In this document: positions 51,406 through 60,231 of the stretch, piece after piece | Numbering within the stretch: position 1 is the stretch's first letter | Layout of the letters: every line of letters starts with the position of its first letter | Notes under the pieces: generated by a model | The model's input: the letters and a program-made list of their open reading frames with translations, nothing else | What the model was told of the DNA's origin: nothing | Database searches by the model: none | Position numbers and translations under genes: made by a program | Source of the DNA: UKL13-3 sp964392775 | GTDB lineage: Bacteria > Bacteroidota > Bacteroidia > UKL13-3 | Assembly (NCBI GenBank): GCA_964392775.1 | Contig: CAYMRD010000010.1 | Span: 1-64,000, forward strand | Length of the DNA stretch: 64,000 nt | Direction of reading: 5' to 3'

Positions 51406-53076
51406 ATGAAAAATCTGCTGCGTAAAATAAAATGGCCGGTAGGCTTATTAACAATTACAGTTTGTGCGCTGCTGGCATTCAGTCCGGCTAATACCAACTA
51501 TTTCGAAGTTTCAAAAAACCTCGACATTTTTGCCACCTTATACCGTGAGGTAAATGCATATTATGTGGATGATGTTGATGCCGGCAAACTGATGCGCAAA
51601 GCCATTGATGAAATGCTGAACTCATTAGACCCCTATACCAACTATATTTCCGAATCGGAGATTGAAGATTACCGCTTCCAGATGACCGGTCAATATGGAG
51701 GTATCGGCTCCCAAATAGGGCAGAAGGGTGATTATATTATGATTACAGACCCTTACGATGGTTACCCTGCCCAAAAAGAAGACCTCAGAGCCGGTGATCT
51801 TCTTTTGGAAGTGGATGGTCATGTAGTGAAAGGTAAAAACAGCACCGATATCAGCAAATTGCTCAAAGGACAACCCGGCACCAAAGTAAAACTCAAAATC
51901 AAAAGAGAAGGTGAAGGAGAACTCATCAAAACATTAACCCGTGAAGAAATTCATGTTAAAAATGTGCCTTATGTGGGCATGATTAACGAACATACCGGTT
52001 ATATCAGGTTGCAGTCATTTACCAATGATGCAGGAAAAGAAGTCCGCGATGCCATGCTCGAACTTAAGAAAAATACCGGACTGACTTCTGTTATTCTGGA
52101 TGTAAGAGGAAATCCGGGAGGATTATTGCACGAATCAGTTAACATCGTCAATGTTTTTGTTCCGCAACAAACCGAGATTGTAAGCACCAAAGGCAAAATC
52201 AAAGAATCGGATAAGACATACAAAACGCTAAACCAGCCGGTTGATACCGAAATCCCTTTAGTTGTACTAACCAATCGCTCATCAGCATCTGCCTCCGAAA
52301 TTGTGTCGGGCAGTATTCAGGATTTAGACCGTGGCGTGGTAATCGGCTCCCGCACCTTTGGTAAAGGTTTGGTTCAAAACACCCGTCCGCTCAGTTATGG
52401 TACACAGGTGAAAATTACCACGGCAAAATACTATACTCCATCAGGCAGATGTATTCAGGCGCTCGACTATTCGAACCGAAATGAAGATGGCAGTGTAGGT
52501 GCTGTTCCCGATAGTTTGAAAAAAGAATTTAAAACCAAAAACGGACGCAAAGTATATGATGGTGGCGGAGTTACTCCTGATGTTGTGGTTGATCATAAAA
52601 ACTATTCGAAAATCACGGAGAGCTTATTATCGAAACAACTCATGTTTGATTATGCCACCCGCTACCGGGCTACACATGCGAGCATCCCTCCTGCCAAAGA
52701 ATTTCGCCTAACGGATAAAGACTTTGAAGACTTCAAACAATACATAGCCGGAAAAGAATACGACTATTCAACAGCAAGTGAAAAGGCTTTGGAGGAGTTT
52801 CGCAAAAAAGCAGAAGCCGAACAATACTTTGATGCTGTCAAAACTCAATATGAAAGTTTGAAACAAAACTTAAGTCACGACAAACAAGCTGATATTGATA
52901 AAAACAAAGCAGAGATTGTGGAACTTCTGGAAGAAGAAATTGCCCGCAGGTATTATTTCCAGAAGGCCCGTTACGAAGCCTCTTTTAAAGGAGACGAAGA
53001 CATTCAGGAAGCGCTCTCATTATTTGCAGAGCCACAGCGCTACTCATCCATTTTAAAAGGAAGCACAAAAAAATAA
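51406..53076 (+). CDS. C-terminal processing protease (S41, CtpA/Prc type)
   Basis: A 556-residue periplasmic protease that cleaves the C-terminus of envelope proteins. It has an N-terminal hydrophobic anchor (residues 9-25), a PDZ domain (~90-175; QYGGIGSQIG... DLRAGDLLLEVDG) and the S41 catalytic core: Ser295 in SSASASE and Lys320 in FGKGLVQ, 25 apart as in Prc (Ser430/Lys455). A long helical C-terminal extension follows (~430-556). It is the last gene before the TauE permease, 23 bp away. Confidence 0.93.
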   Translation: MKNLLRKIKWPVGLLTITVCALLAFSPANTNYFEVSKNLDIFATLYREVNAYYVDDVDAGKLMRKAIDEMLNSLDPYTNYISESEIEDYRFQMTGQYGGIGSQIGQKGDYIMITDPYDGYPAQKEDLRAGDLLLEVDGHVVKGKNSTDISKLLKGQPGTKVKLKIKREGEGELIKTLTREEIHVKNVPYVGMINEHTGYIRLQSFTNDAGKEVRDAMLELKKNTGLTSVILDVRGNPGGLLHESVNIVNVFVPQQTEIVSTKGKIKESDKTYKTLNQPVDTEIPLVVLTNRSSASASEIVSGSIQDLDRGVVIGSRTFGKGLVQNTRPLSYGTQVKITTAKYYTPSGRCIQALDYSNRNEDGSVGAVPDSLKKEFKTKNGRKVYDGGGVTPDVVVDHKNYSKITESLLSKQLMFDYATRYRATHASIPPAKEFRLTDKDFEDFKQYIAGKEYDYSTASEKALEEFRKKAEAEQYFDAVKTQYESLKQNLSHDKQADIDKNKAEIVELLEEEIARRYYFQKARYEASFKGDEDIQEALSLFAEPQRYSSILKGSTKK

Positions 53077-53099
53077 AATAAACCATTTAAACACGATTG

Positions 53100-53924
53100 A
53101 TGTTAGATATAGTTGATTACCTTCTCCTTTTTGCACTGGGTTCACTTGGTGCTTTTATTGCCGGACTATTGGGAGTTGGAGGAGGAATCATCTACATCCC
53201 CATTCTCGATTATTTTTTGACCAAACTTGGCCTTAGCAACGATACTTTGGTAAAAGGCATATTGGCCAACTCTTTGTTTACAATTATTTTCTCGGGTAGT
53301 GTTGCTTCTTACAAGCAATATAAAATGAAAAATTTCTACCCTAAGGAAATTCTCTATACGGCCCTTCCCGGAGTTGTATCAGCCGTTATCATGACCTACT
53401 TCATCAAAACAGGTTCGTGGTACTCCAAACAAGCATTCAACTATGTATTCGGTTCTATGCTGCTTGTTATCATCCTCCGAATGTTTCTGGCCAAACCTAA
53501 AGCTTCCGAACTGGATAAAGAACTCATCTCTCCTTACAAATATTCTCTCACCGGACTGATGACCGGAATAGTGACGGCCTTATCGGGCCTTGGGGGTGGA
53601 ATTTTAATGACACCTGTTTTTACTGATGGACTTAAGCTGAGTATCAAGAAATCAAGTTCCATATCCAATGGTGTAATCCCAATTTTAGCTATCGGAATAG
53701 GTCTTTACAACTTATCATCAGTGGCTCCTCCTATCTTGCCCGGCTGGCAACAAATAGGATTTATTGTACTTCCTGTTACGCTTCCAATGATTGCTGCCAC
53801 TTTTATATTTGCACCGATTGGCGTTAAAGTTGGGCAATCAACTCGTCCACAAGTTTTGCGATTCATATTCGCATCCTTTATCAGCATTGTATTCATCAAA
53901 TTGATTTACCAAATGATACGTTAG
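53100..53924 (+). CDS. TauE/SafE-family permease
   Basis: A 274-residue inner-membrane protein with eight helices in two homologous halves, each beginning G-G-G: LLGVGGGIIYIP near residue 22 and LSGLGGGILMTP near 163. The family exports sulfite, sulfoacetate or similar anions; the substrate here is unknown. ATG 53100 is used; the adjacent TTG at 53097 is less likely. Confidence 0.88.
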   Translation: MLDIVDYLLLFALGSLGAFIAGLLGVGGGIIYIPILDYFLTKLGLSNDTLVKGILANSLFTIIFSGSVASYKQYKMKNFYPKEILYTALPGVVSAVIMTYFIKTGSWYSKQAFNYVFGSMLLVIILRMFLAKPKASELDKELISPYKYSLTGLMTGIVTALSGLGGGILMTPVFTDGLKLSIKKSSSISNGVIPILAIGIGLYNLSSVAPPILPGWQQIGFIVLPVTLPMIAATFIFAPIGVKVGQSTRPQVLRFIFASFISIVFIKLIYQMIR

Positions 53925-53949
53925 TTTTAGTATCGCACAATGCCTCATA

Positions 53950-54615
53950 TCAGGCCTTTATCTCGGTTATTTTTGCAAGAGCATGCACCCGGTATTTTCT
54001 TCCGGTTGAAATATCCTCACACATTATATATGACCGGAGTTTTTCCAGTTTCCGGAATACCTTTTTACTCCGATTGGATAGCTTAAACAAAGTATTTACA
54101 GGCAAATCGTCCAACAACATAGCCGGGCCATTTTTATTAAACTTCATCAAAGCTTTCATCAAAGCCACATCCCCACTGTGAGTATACTTGGGCGACTTCA
54201 TGTGTTTAATTAATGGGGCTTGAATCTCGGCCGGAAAAACATTCATCATCACTACCGGTCTCATGCAATTCTTAAACTCTTCCTTCCATTCTTTTCCATG
54301 CGATTGATGATGGGGACCATATTTTTTATGTGCTACATGATGAGCCAACTCATGAATAAATGTAATCAGAAAATCATACGGATTAAGATTATGGTTGATG
54401 CTGATACGGTTACCCTGCCCCAAATGAGGACTGTAATCACCCAACCTGTCAGCCCTTTCAACCTCTATATGCAAATGGAGTTTATAGAGCATAATCAACT
54501 CCGCGCAATACGCTACAACCGTTTGGGGAAGGTAGGGTGATAAGGCCGCCATGAGTTTTTGCTTATGTCCAAATTGCACTTCAGACAATGGACCCAGCAA
54601 TAATGAATTATGCAT
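53950..54615 (-). CDS. SprT-like zinc metalloprotease-domain protein
   Basis: A 221-residue protein with the HELAHH zinc motif (HExxH), followed by SHGKEWKEEF, whose His is the third ligand. SprT-like domains in eukaryotes (Spartan) and bacteria act on DNA-protein crosslinks, though most bacterial ones are uncharacterised. The C-terminal zinc-ribbon expected in some relatives is absent. ATG 54615 is chosen over an in-frame TTG at 54627. It converges on the TauE permease. Confidence 0.8.
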   Translation of the reverse strand: MHNSLLLGPLSEVQFGHKQKLMAALSPYLPQTVVAYCAELIMLYKLHLHIEVERADRLGDYSPHLGQGNRISINHNLNPYDFLITFIHELAHHVAHKKYGPHHQSHGKEWKEEFKNCMRPVVMMNVFPAEIQAPLIKHMKSPKYTHSGDVALMKALMKFNKNGPAMLLDDLPVNTLFKLSNRSKKVFRKLEKLRSYIMCEDISTGRKYRVHALAKITEIKA

Positions 54616-54733
54616 ACTGTAAACCAATGGACCTCAAAATTGTTCTCATTTTATGGGTTAAAAATACAGCCAATTTCAAAAAATATTCCTTCTATTTTAT
54701 TAACTTGCTTTCAATATAAAACATACCCACCTC

Positions 54734-55018
54734 ATGAACTCGTTAGAAGTCATCCCTAAAGAAGAAATTCAGAATTATCATTTTGTCACATTCGATGTAT
54801 TGGACAATAATGAAGACCGCGCCACCCGTATTAGCAGTTTACAACAAGCTATGGTTTTAGGAAACAATGAGCACCATAAACTTCGGATTTATTTCACTAC
54901 AACAGATGGAATGAAAGTTGTTGAAACTACTGTTTGGGCCGCAACAGAAGAAGCTGTTACCCTGAAAGGCGGAGTTGTTATTCCAATCAACTGTGTCAAC
55001 AAAATTAGTTTTTACTGA
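54734..55018 (+). CDS. conserved Bacteroidota protein, unknown
   Basis: A 94-residue soluble protein with no domain I can name. It is beta-rich: YHFVTFDVLDNNEDRATRIS, KLRIYFTTTDGMKVVETTVW, KGGVVIPINCVNKISFY. The final segment looks like a small barrel. It has its own strong terminator and follows a TATTAACTTGC region. The ordered strands and normal codon use support it being real. Confidence 0.72.
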   Translation: MNSLEVIPKEEIQNYHFVTFDVLDNNEDRATRISSLQQAMVLGNNEHHKLRIYFTTTDGMKVVETTVWAATEEAVTLKGGVVIPINCVNKISFY

Positions 55019-55050
55019 CACAAAAACACCCCTTACGGGGCGCTTTTGTG
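55019..55050 (+). terminator. terminator after the 54734 gene
   Basis: CACAAAA...CCCC pairs with GGGG...TTTTGTG around TTA, with small internal mismatches. Confidence 0.7.
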
Positions 55051-55101
55051 TAATGAATCAACTATAAAAACATGGCAACTCACGTCACCGGTTTTTCTGT
55101 T

Positions 55102-55437
55102 TTAAAAATTGAGAACCGCTGCAGATGCAGTTTGCTCTTCCTGGTTAATAGCCAAACCCGCTAATCCGGTATCTTTTGTATCTGGCTTTTTGGTTGCATT
55201 GGTGACTACTTTTACTTTAGCCAACTCGCCCAAACCCGAGATTTCAAATTTATGCTCTTTTGCAAACATCCCCAAAGCTACCGCTTGTTTTATTCCACTT
55301 ATTGTCAGATCTATTTCAAATTCATCTGAAGCGATTCCTCGGTTACTTACCGAAAAGGAAATCTTAAGATCTAAACAATAATCAAATACCATTTGAATGT
55401 TTTTGCGCTTGGCAAACAGGGTTACTTTTTCTTCCAT
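55102..55437 (-). CDS. small protein, unknown
   Basis: A 111-residue protein I do not recognise. The first 75 residues alternate strands and helices (VTLFAKRKNIQMVFDYCLDL; FEIDLTISGIKQAVALGMFA). The C-terminal part is polar with KKPDTKDTG. There is no signal peptide. It is the last gene before the region with DnaA boxes. Confidence 0.6.
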   Translation of the reverse strand: MEEKVTLFAKRKNIQMVFDYCLDLKISFSVSNRGIASDEFEIDLTISGIKQAVALGMFAKEHKFEISGLGELAKVKVVTNATKKPDTKDTGLAGLAINQEEQTASAAVLNF

Positions 55438-55538
55438 AATTTTATTTAAAATGTTAATTATCAGGCAATTAAAAATACAACTTCTTCTCTGTAAAGGTAC
55501 TCATGAAGCCTAAAATTACCGTAAAAGGGCATTGCTTG

Positions 55539-55629
55539 TTACCCACATTTTACACCGCCAACACACAGGCTTATTCACACCCTGCTTCCAATTGTTAATA
55601 GTATGTTTACAACCATGCGGTTATCCACA
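55539..55629 (+). other. cluster of DnaA-box-like 9-mers
   Basis: TTACCCACA (55539-55547, one mismatch), TTATTCACA (55571-55579) and TTATCCACA (55621-55629), the last two exact TTATNCACA. All lie in one orientation within 91 bp, in the 236-bp gene-free stretch 55438-55673. The left part of the stretch is AT-rich (TTTATTTAAAATGTTAATTA). It may be a replication-related site or a DnaA-regulated promoter; gene directions around it do not match an origin. Confidence 0.45.
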
Positions 55630-55673
55630 CACGATTTGCCCGACAAATAACTAATAAGCTGATATACTTAACA

Positions 55674-58073
55674 TTACCTCAAAACGGTAACATTACCCTT
55701 TTGCTCATGCTGGGAACCGTCATAACCTGTATAGGTTATGGTATATACATACACATCTGACGGGGCGTAAGCTCCGGTAAACGTTTTTCCATCCCATTTC
55801 CGGGTTTTATCCAGAGTTTGGAAGACCAACTGCCCCCATTTATTATAAAGCATTATATTATAGCTTTTTACAAAAACATCCCTAATATCCCAAAGGTCAT
55901 TGATACCGTCTCCATTGGGTGTAAATGCATTGGGCACATATAATTTAGGTGGTTCAATCAATACTATCTCATTTGAGAAACTAACGGCTCCAAAATATCT
56001 GAGCATGGTTGTTTGTTGCATGGGGACCTTTTGATAGGCGGCAACCTGATAGGTAAATTCTCCCGATAATAGATCCAAGTCACTATCCTTCCGTAAAGTA
56101 TCCGTAGCTGCAACCATTCTCCATTGCTTAAATTCCGGATTAAAATCGCCCCATGCTGCCAAAGTATAAGATTGAAGTCCCGTTAACCAGTAAGAATAGG
56201 AAGTCCAATTCAGATAATTATAAAATGGCTTCGATTCGCCTTTCAATAAAATGGAGCAGGCCTCATATCCGTCATATCCTATATTATCACAGGTATCCTT
56301 CATCACAACATGATAACAATAGGAGCTGTTCTGAACATCAACCTCAAAATCAGCATAAGAGGTATCCGCAATATTGCCGGTTTCATAAATCAACTGATAG
56401 TTCGATGTCCCAAAAGACTTTTTATACACGAAATATCGGGCGAAATCGTGTTCGTAGGTTTGAGACCAAAACAGTCGTATATATTTGTTATCTGCAACTG
56501 TTACGGTGATGAGTTGTTGTGTATCGGGAATAAACTTAAGTTGTTCAAATGTTCCGAGTGTATCAGAAGTTGGCCCTTCTTCTCCACAGGTATTAACCCC
56601 ACGCATCAGGTAACGGTAGTTGATGATTGCATAGCTGGGAGTATGAAAATCGTGGTAACTTCTGATTGACCGGTCAAAAACAGAATCCACTTTCACAAAC
56701 GGACCATCTGCAACTGCCCGGTACAATACATAGTGTGAGAAATAAGATTTAGGAACAGCGGAATCGCCCCAATAGACAATTGTTTCTTTGTTATCAACCA
56801 AGGTCATACATAATAAATCTACAGGCGTAATATCCGGCATTGGGATGGTTTGCACAATAACATCGGCAGTTGCTGTTCCATTTTTGGGACAACCATTATC
56901 TGTTGCTTTCGCTTTTAAAACCAAGCGGTATCCATCCGGTGTTGTGCAAGGCACATCCCAGCATACACGTATTACAACTTTGCTGAAGCCCTTTCGCATG
57001 GTTTCAAAAACAGGCTTGGCTTGAATGCCCGTATCTATTGAAACATTCTCCAACTCCAATAATAGGGAATCCGTTGGGTCGGTTGTTTCTACATCAAAAC
57101 AAAGTGAACCGGGAACATTTACCTGCATAAAATTGCCGATAATACTTCCATTGGTACTTTTAATTACAATTTGAGGTGGGGGCTGAGGACATTCGGCAAC
57201 CGTAAATTGCATTTCCAGCCTTACTTCCCCAATCTTCACTCCCGCTCTCCATTCTTCAATTTTAATGGCAATAACATGTGTTCCGGTATGAAGCGGGCTT
57301 ACCGATATTTCGCCATTGGATGGGTTAATACCAAGGGATGGAACCCCAATAATTTGCTGCTGATCACTATGTCCTCCCGACCACGTAACCTGAGGATACG
57401 GACCGGCACCGGCAGTATTGCTTCTGGGTTGATTTTTGTCCAGATTCCCATTTAATGGAGTAACCATTGAATACCTAAGTTCATCTCCATCAGCATCTGT
57501 AAAATTGAAATTATAAACGGTCAGCTTCTCTTTACAAAAAAGAACATTCACGTTTGCATCAAAATCAGGTGTTGAATTAATCATCCTGGACGGTGACGGA
57601 ATCTCCATATAAATGGCAATTCCTGCATCTCCCGGTTGCACAATGTTTTGAATGATACCATTTCGGCAACAACGCTGATACGAAAAATAATAACCTGCTG
57701 TATTATTAAACTGAGTTGGAGAAAGCGTGATGGTTTGAGTATATAAGGCCATCTCTGTGCAGCCTACAGGTAAATTTACATTGCAATTAGCACCAACAAA
57801 TGGCTGGTTTACAGCTACTCCATAAAAACCCATCAGATAGGTTGCCTTCAATGCATGGGTTGCTTTATCAAAAACCCCAACAGTAGCCGGATTGTCAAAT
57901 TCAGCCTCCCCATTCAGGCAATCTCTATATACCTTAAGTGTAAGTTGATAGTTGTTTGCCGAGAGATGTTGCAATGAAAAAACACCACCCACAATATGCG
58001 TTGCATTAACCGGGAAATAAATTCCTAAAATGGCGATCCGGATCAGAAAGATATGCAGTCTCCGCAATTGCAT
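55674..58073 (-). CDS. gliding/CHU-type secreted protein with type B sorting tail
   Basis: A 799-residue exported protein. Residues 1-24 are a signal peptide ending PVNATH. The N-terminal domain (HIVGGVFSLQHLSANNYQLT) and mid-part Ig/Fn3-like strands follow, with several cysteines. The last ~85 residues are the gliding-motility-associated (CHU_C) tail: VPNAFTPNGDGINDLWDI, WGQLVFQTLD, GKTFTGAYAPSDVYVYTI, ending NVTVLR. That tail is a type B T9SS sorting signal. It is probably surface-anchored or part of an adhesin complex. The promoter is not clear. Confidence 0.87.
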   Translation of the reverse strand: MQLRRLHIFLIRIAILGIYFPVNATHIVGGVFSLQHLSANNYQLTLKVYRDCLNGEAEFDNPATVGVFDKATHALKATYLMGFYGVAVNQPFVGANCNVNLPVGCTEMALYTQTITLSPTQFNNTAGYYFSYQRCCRNGIIQNIVQPGDAGIAIYMEIPSPSRMINSTPDFDANVNVLFCKEKLTVYNFNFTDADGDELRYSMVTPLNGNLDKNQPRSNTAGAGPYPQVTWSGGHSDQQQIIGVPSLGINPSNGEISVSPLHTGTHVIAIKIEEWRAGVKIGEVRLEMQFTVAECPQPPPQIVIKSTNGSIIGNFMQVNVPGSLCFDVETTDPTDSLLLELENVSIDTGIQAKPVFETMRKGFSKVVIRVCWDVPCTTPDGYRLVLKAKATDNGCPKNGTATADVIVQTIPMPDITPVDLLCMTLVDNKETIVYWGDSAVPKSYFSHYVLYRAVADGPFVKVDSVFDRSIRSYHDFHTPSYAIINYRYLMRGVNTCGEEGPTSDTLGTFEQLKFIPDTQQLITVTVADNKYIRLFWSQTYEHDFARYFVYKKSFGTSNYQLIYETGNIADTSYADFEVDVQNSSYCYHVVMKDTCDNIGYDGYEACSILLKGESKPFYNYLNWTSYSYWLTGLQSYTLAAWGDFNPEFKQWRMVAATDTLRKDSDLDLLSGEFTYQVAAYQKVPMQQTTMLRYFGAVSFSNEIVLIEPPKLYVPNAFTPNGDGINDLWDIRDVFVKSYNIMLYNKWGQLVFQTLDKTRKWDGKTFTGAYAPSDVYVYTITYTGYDGSQHEQKGNVTVLR

Positions 58074-58148
58074 ATTCGAAGTTAACTAAATAAAAATCAA
58101 AGTTTTTCATAATAACAGACCCTTTGCGACAGGATTCGTTGCATACAA

Positions 58149-58182
58149 AAACAGCCACAGAGTTGTTACTCTGCGGCTGTTT
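58149..58182 (-). terminator. terminator of the DUF3332 gene
   Basis: AAACAGCC.CAGAGT pairs with ACTCTG.GGCTGTTT around TGTT; leftward it ends in five T. Confidence 0.88.
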
Positions 58183-58201
58183 CCAGTGTTAAAGAAAAAC
58201 C

Positions 58202-58753
58202 TTAGTTGTGGTTAGCAAACATGCTTTGTGTGGCTATCGCAGCCATATCAAGCATTTTAACTTCTCCATCCGGTCCAAACACCTCAACTTTATTGAGTTC
58301 GGGATGAATCGTTGCAAATGGTGTAACGGTTGCTCCTTTTTCCATGCTCCAGGTTTTGGTAGCAGGATTATAAGATAGTGCCGATTTCTCTCCTTTATGC
58401 TCTCCTGTTAAGGCAACAGCTTCATAACGGTTTTTGGTAACTGTCATTTGATATTGATTGCCATCTTTCGCCTTTACAATAGCAGTTTCAATATCGCCCT
58501 CATTCATGGCTAATGGGTTTGAACCTGTCCAAAATTCAAGTAAGTTGAAAATAGCGAAATCAATCGAAATGGTAAAGAAGTACACGAAACCTAAAATCCA
58601 AAACAAGAGGTTATCAATAAACTTGTTTCCGGTTGCCCCGTCATTCCATTTATAGATTTTTGAAGTAAGCCCCCAGGAGCCCATACAACCAGAGTTAAGC
58701 GTTCCGATGCCCAGCATAAGGAATGCAATAGAATAGATGCTAATTTTTTTCAT
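58202..58753 (-). CDS. DUF3332 family lipoprotein
   Basis: A 183-residue protein with lipobox LNSGC at about residue 22 and one or two more hydrophobic helices (LLFWILGFVYFFTISIDFAIF). The sequence GSWGLTSKIYKWNDGATGNK is the DUF3332 opening. The C-terminal part is a small beta domain. The role is unknown. Start 58753 (MKKISIYS) is preferred over 58804, as it begins the signal. It has its own terminator. Confidence 0.85.
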   Translation of the reverse strand: MKKISIYSIAFLMLGIGTLNSGCMGSWGLTSKIYKWNDGATGNKFIDNLLFWILGFVYFFTISIDFAIFNLLEFWTGSNPLAMNEGDIETAIVKAKDGNQYQMTVTKNRYEAVALTGEHKGEKSALSYNPATKTWSMEKGATVTPFATIHPELNKVEVFGPDGEVKMLDMAAIATQSMFANHN

Positions 58754-58814
58754 ATCAGTTAATTTTTGCTCCTGTAAGAAAGCAATTTCATACGAACATT
58801 CCAACGGTTACGCA

Positions 58815-60017
58815 TTATATTTTAATGCCTGTAATTTTTTGGATACTCTTCAGAACAATATCAACGGCAACATCCAGTTCCGGAACGGTGATGGTAAGTG
58901 GCGGAGCCAAACGCAAACGATTTGACGCAAATAAAAACCAATCGGTTATAACTCCTTCTTCAATACATGCGTCTATTATTTTTTTATTGACCTCAAACGA
59001 ATCAAATTCAAGCGACAACATTAACCCTTTGCCCGAAACACTTTTAATTGCCGGATGCACCAATCTTGAACGGAGATACGCCTCTTTCTGTTCAACTTCG
59101 TTTATCCAGCTATGGCTTTCCAATTCTTCAATCCCGGCCAGTGCAGCAGCACACACAACGGGGTGTCCTCCAAATGTAGTGATATGTCCGAGTATCGGAT
59201 TATCGGCCAACTGCATCATTCGCTCGTTTGAGGAAATAAACGCGCCAATAGGCATACCCGCTCCCAACGCTTTTCCTAACAGTAAAATATCGGGTACAAT
59301 TCCGGAATGCTCAAAAGCAAACATTTTTCCGGTACGCCCCATTCCGGTTTGAATTTCATCAAAAATGAGCAATGCTCCCGTTTCATCGCATCGTTTACGA
59401 AGAGCTTGTAAAAAGCTTGTATCTGTAGGCAAATATCCGGCCTCTCCACGCACCACTTCAATAATTACACAAGCCGTTTGTTCAGTGATAGCCGATAATT
59501 CTTCGGTTCGTCCGTTGGTTAAAAATACAATACCCGGCAATAATGGTCTGAATGCCCTTTTATATTCCTCTTCACTGTTTAAACTTAATGCTGCATGTGT
59601 ACTTCCGTGATAGGCTTGTTTAAAGGCAACCACTTCTCCTCTTCCGGTAACACGTTTGGCAAGCTTCAACGCCCCATCGGTAGCTTCTGCGCCTGAGTTT
59701 ACAAAATACACACTGTTAAGTGAGGCAGGTAACAAAGAGGCCAATTTCTGCGCCAGCTTTACTTGCGGGGCTTGCACAAATTCGCCATACACCATCAAAT
59801 GCATGTACCGATCTACTTGTTCTTTAATAGCAGTTTTCACTCGTTCGTTTCCATGTCCCAAACTGCTCACGCTGATGCCCGAAATCAAATCCATGTACCT
59901 TTTTCCGGAGGTATCAATAAGGTATACTCCTTCGGCCTTCTCAAACTCAAGTAAGAGAGGGAACAAAGTTGTTTGAGCTTGATGTTGTAAGAAAAGTTGA
60001 CGGTTACTTAAGTGCAT
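58815..60017 (-). CDS. class III (acetylornithine-type) aminotransferase
   Basis: A 400-residue PLP enzyme of the acetylornithine/ornithine aminotransferase family. It has FVNSGAEATDGALKLAKR, the FDEIQTGMGRTGKMFAFE segment (Asp that binds PLP) and LLLGKALGAGMPIGAF with the Schiff-base lysine. The N-terminus RQLFLQHQAQTTLFP is unlike ArgD, and no arg genes are adjacent, so the amine donor is uncertain. Start 60017 (MHLSNRQL) follows TATGTTTG by four bases. Confidence 0.87.
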   Translation of the reverse strand: MHLSNRQLFLQHQAQTTLFPLLLEFEKAEGVYLIDTSGKRYMDLISGISVSSLGHGNERVKTAIKEQVDRYMHLMVYGEFVQAPQVKLAQKLASLLPASLNSVYFVNSGAEATDGALKLAKRVTGRGEVVAFKQAYHGSTHAALSLNSEEEYKRAFRPLLPGIVFLTNGRTEELSAITEQTACVIIEVVRGEAGYLPTDTSFLQALRKRCDETGALLIFDEIQTGMGRTGKMFAFEHSGIVPDILLLGKALGAGMPIGAFISSNERMMQLADNPILGHITTFGGHPVVCAAALAGIEELESHSWINEVEQKEAYLRSRLVHPAIKSVSGKGLMLSLEFDSFEVNKKIIDACIEEGVITDWFLFASNRLRLAPPLTITVPELDVAVDIVLKSIQKITGIKI

Positions 60018-60021
60018 AGCA

Positions 60022-60029
60022 CAAACATA
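60022..60029 (-). promoter_or_regulatory. -7 box of the aminotransferase gene
   Basis: The complement is TATGTTTG, exact TAnnTTTG, four bases before the ATG; the mRNA would be leaderless. Confidence 0.6.
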
Positions 60030-60055
60030 AAAAAAAGCCGCCATGCGGCAGCTTT
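60029..60055 (-). terminator. putative terminator upstream of the aminotransferase
   Basis: GCCGC/GCGGC with flanking GCTTT and an eight-T run on the complement. It overlaps the aminotransferase -7 box and probably ends transcripts from the deoxyhypusine-synthase-like gene. Confidence 0.5.
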
Positions 60056-60148
60056 AAATTTTATTGTTTGGGTTGACTTATATAGAGCCTCTTCGAAAGC
60101 TTTGATTTACTTACTAATAGTAACTTTGTTTATAAATCAGAATCCCAA

Positions 60149-60167
60149 CACTTCGATAAACTCAGTG
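60149..60167. repeat. short imperfect palindrome
   Basis: CACTTCGATAAACTCAGTG, of the CACTTCGA...CTCAGTG type. It lies in the 60056-60231 gap, which otherwise holds only T/C-rich sequence with repeated TCTCAAAT. Confidence 0.35.
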
Positions 60168-60231
60168 CGACAACAACTCCAACAACCCATCCTCTAATCT
60201 CAAATCCTAACTCTCAATTCTCAAATTCTAC

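Noticed and set aside
60117..60231. Gene in the gap upstream of the aminotransferase
   Set aside because: Stops in all frames; only low-complexity TCTCAA repeats.
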